Source: Kiritimatiellales bacterium (GTDB lineage: Bacteria; Verrucomicrobiota; Kiritimatiellia; Kiritimatiellales; Tichowtungiaceae). Taken from it: a stretch of DNA of 12,252 nucleotides. The position numbers and the translations under genes were made by a program. Under the pieces are notes generated by a model. That model saw only the letters and a program-made list of their open reading frames with translations, ran no database searches and was not told where the DNA came from. The stretch is taken from assembly GCA_028692515.1 (NCBI GenBank), contig JAQUXG010000023.1:1-12252 (forward strand). Direction: 5' to 3'. This document shows, one piece after another, positions 11,483 to 12,252 of the stretch (within the stretch, counting starts at the first letter, position 1; each line of letters starts with the position of its first letter).

Positions 11483-12252
11483 TACACCACATCGAGCGGA
11501 CCGCCGGGGCGATCCTGTATGACGGTATGCTTCGCGTGCGCTGAAGGTTCCGGCCAGTCCTCGTTGTAGTGCAGTCCGCGGCTTTCTTTGCGGCGTTGCG
11601 CCGAGCGGACGATCAGTTCGGCCACTGCGGCAAGGTTGCGCAGTTCAATCAGGTCGGCGGTGACCAGATATTCTTTATAGTAGCTGCGGATTTCTTCGCG
11701 GATGGTGCGAATGCGCCGGCGCGCGCGCATCAGCCGGCGGTCGGAGCGGACAATCCCGACGTAGTCCCACATCACAGAGCGCACTTCGTTCCAGTTGTGC
11801 TCAACGACCACTTCTTCGGTGCTGGAAACAGCCTCGCCGCACTCCCACAGAGGAATTGAAATATTTTCGACCGGATTGTTTTTCCAAACCTTGGAAACTT
11901 CATCCGCACAGCGGTGACCGCAGACCAGCGCTTCGAGCAGAGAATTGCTGGCAAGACGGTTGGCCCCGTGCAGTCCGGTGCTGGCAACTTCCCCGATGGC
12001 ATAAAGCCCCGGCATCGCGGTGCGCCCGTTCACATCGGCGACGACACCGCCGCAGGAATAGTGCGCGGCGGGAACGACCGGCACCGGCGCGCGGGCCATG
12101 TCGAAGCCGTATTTGAGGCAGGCTTTGTAGAGCGTCGGGAAACGCTGCTGCAAAAACTCAGCGGTGCGATGCGAAATGTCGAGATAGACAAAAGGATCGC
12201 CGTGTTTCTTCATAACCGAGTCGATGGCGCGGGCGGTGATGTCGCGCGGAGC
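11482..12252 (-). CDS. nadB: L-aspartate oxidase, 5' end cut by window edge
   Basis: FAD enzyme that oxidises L-aspartate to iminoaspartate, the first step of de novo NAD synthesis with NadA. The last 256 residues are visible of about 520-540. The visible part begins APRDITARAIDSV, then CGGVVADVNGRT and GLYAIGEVASTGLHGANRLA, the substrate and FAD-binding region that sets NadB apart from fumarate reductase flavoproteins. HNWNEVRSVMWDYVGIVR and ELIVRSAQRRKESRGLHY follow in the C-terminal helical domain, with the conserved KESRG and HY. The TAA stop at 11484-11482 touches the palindrome shared with the convergent ZIP gene. Another palindrome copy is translated within the gene as EVSKVWKNN (about 11900-11875). 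It sits in the linker after the LASNSLLEALV helix, where the spacing to HNW is only one residue longer than in E. coli NadB, so the frame is intact and the enzyme is probably active. Confidence 0.95.
   Translation of the reverse strand, partial: APRDITARAIDSVMKKHGDPFVYLDISHRTAEFLQQRFPTLYKACLKYGFDMARAPVPVVPAAHYSCGGVVADVNGRTAMPGLYAIGEVASTGLHGANRLASNSLLEALVCGHRCADEVSKVWKNNPVENISIPLWECGEAVSSTEEVVVEHNWNEVRSVMWDYVGIVRSDRRLMRARRRIRTIREEIRSYYKEYLVTADLIELRNLAAVAELIVRSAQRRKESRGLHYNEDWPEPSAHAKHTVIQDRPGGPLDVV
11881..11897. repeat. Dispersed palindrome copy inside nadB coding sequence
   Basis: TTTCCAA-ACC-TTGGAAA with perfect 7-bp arms, read on the nadB strand as the residues SKVWK. The extended site 11879-11900 is identical in 22 nt to 10714-10735 on the opposite strand. 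It keeps the nadB frame. Confidence 0.8.

Noticed and set aside
1..12252. CRISPR array, tRNA/rRNA genes, insertion sequence or prophage
   Set aside because: No regularly spaced direct repeats, cloverleaf-like segments, transposase or phage genes were seen on either strand.

Overview
The window looks like chromosomal DNA from a free-living, moderately GC-rich Gram-negative bacterium. The housekeeping genes (serS, asd, metF, HU, nadB), a small lipoprotein and a dispersed palindrome built on TTTCCAA-N3-TTGGAAA would fit the Verrucomicrobiota/Kiritimatiellota lineage. That assignment is an inference from memory of similar genomes, not shown by any one marker.

Layout. Positions 1-2023 carry, on the minus strand, a CPBP-family membrane protease gene followed by serS, whose 3' end is off the left edge. 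Divergent from these is asd (2072-3178, plus). Positions 3179-4793 hold minus-strand genes: an HU-type DNA-binding protein with its own strong terminator, then metF, then a 55-residue lipoprotein. The short gaps here contain three kinds of repeat: a heptamer-based inverted repeat, a degenerate REP-like element and one copy of the TTTCCAA palindrome.

The core of the window is a tight plus-strand run from 5028 to about 11462. It encodes, in order: a stand-alone PTS EIIA protein of the PtsN/fructose type; a CPA2 (NapA-like) cation/proton antiporter with an unrecognised cytosolic tail; an EIIA-CBS fusion; two tandem NhaD/ArsB-type transporters, about 67% identical without gaps; and a short ZIP-family metal transporter. 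The gaps before the ZIP gene are 8, 20, 3 and 18 nt. The ZIP gene is separated by 68 nt that contain a 41-nt compound hairpin. The run looks like an ion-homeostasis module. Two phosphoacceptor EIIA domains and one nucleotide-sensing CBS pair are encoded between and beside three sodium/proton-type transporters, so transport may be controlled by PTS phosphorylation state and by adenine-nucleotide level. No EI or HPr gene is in the window, so the phosphate donor must lie elsewhere.

The right end (11482-12252, minus) is the C-terminal 256 residues of nadB, convergent with the ZIP gene. The whole 19 nt between the two stop codons is a palindrome of the dispersed family, and another copy is read as codons inside nadB. 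There are no tRNA or rRNA genes, CRISPR arrays, insertion sequences or phage genes in the window. No gene-free stretch exceeds 300 bases; the longest is the 234-nt divergent gap at 4794-5027.
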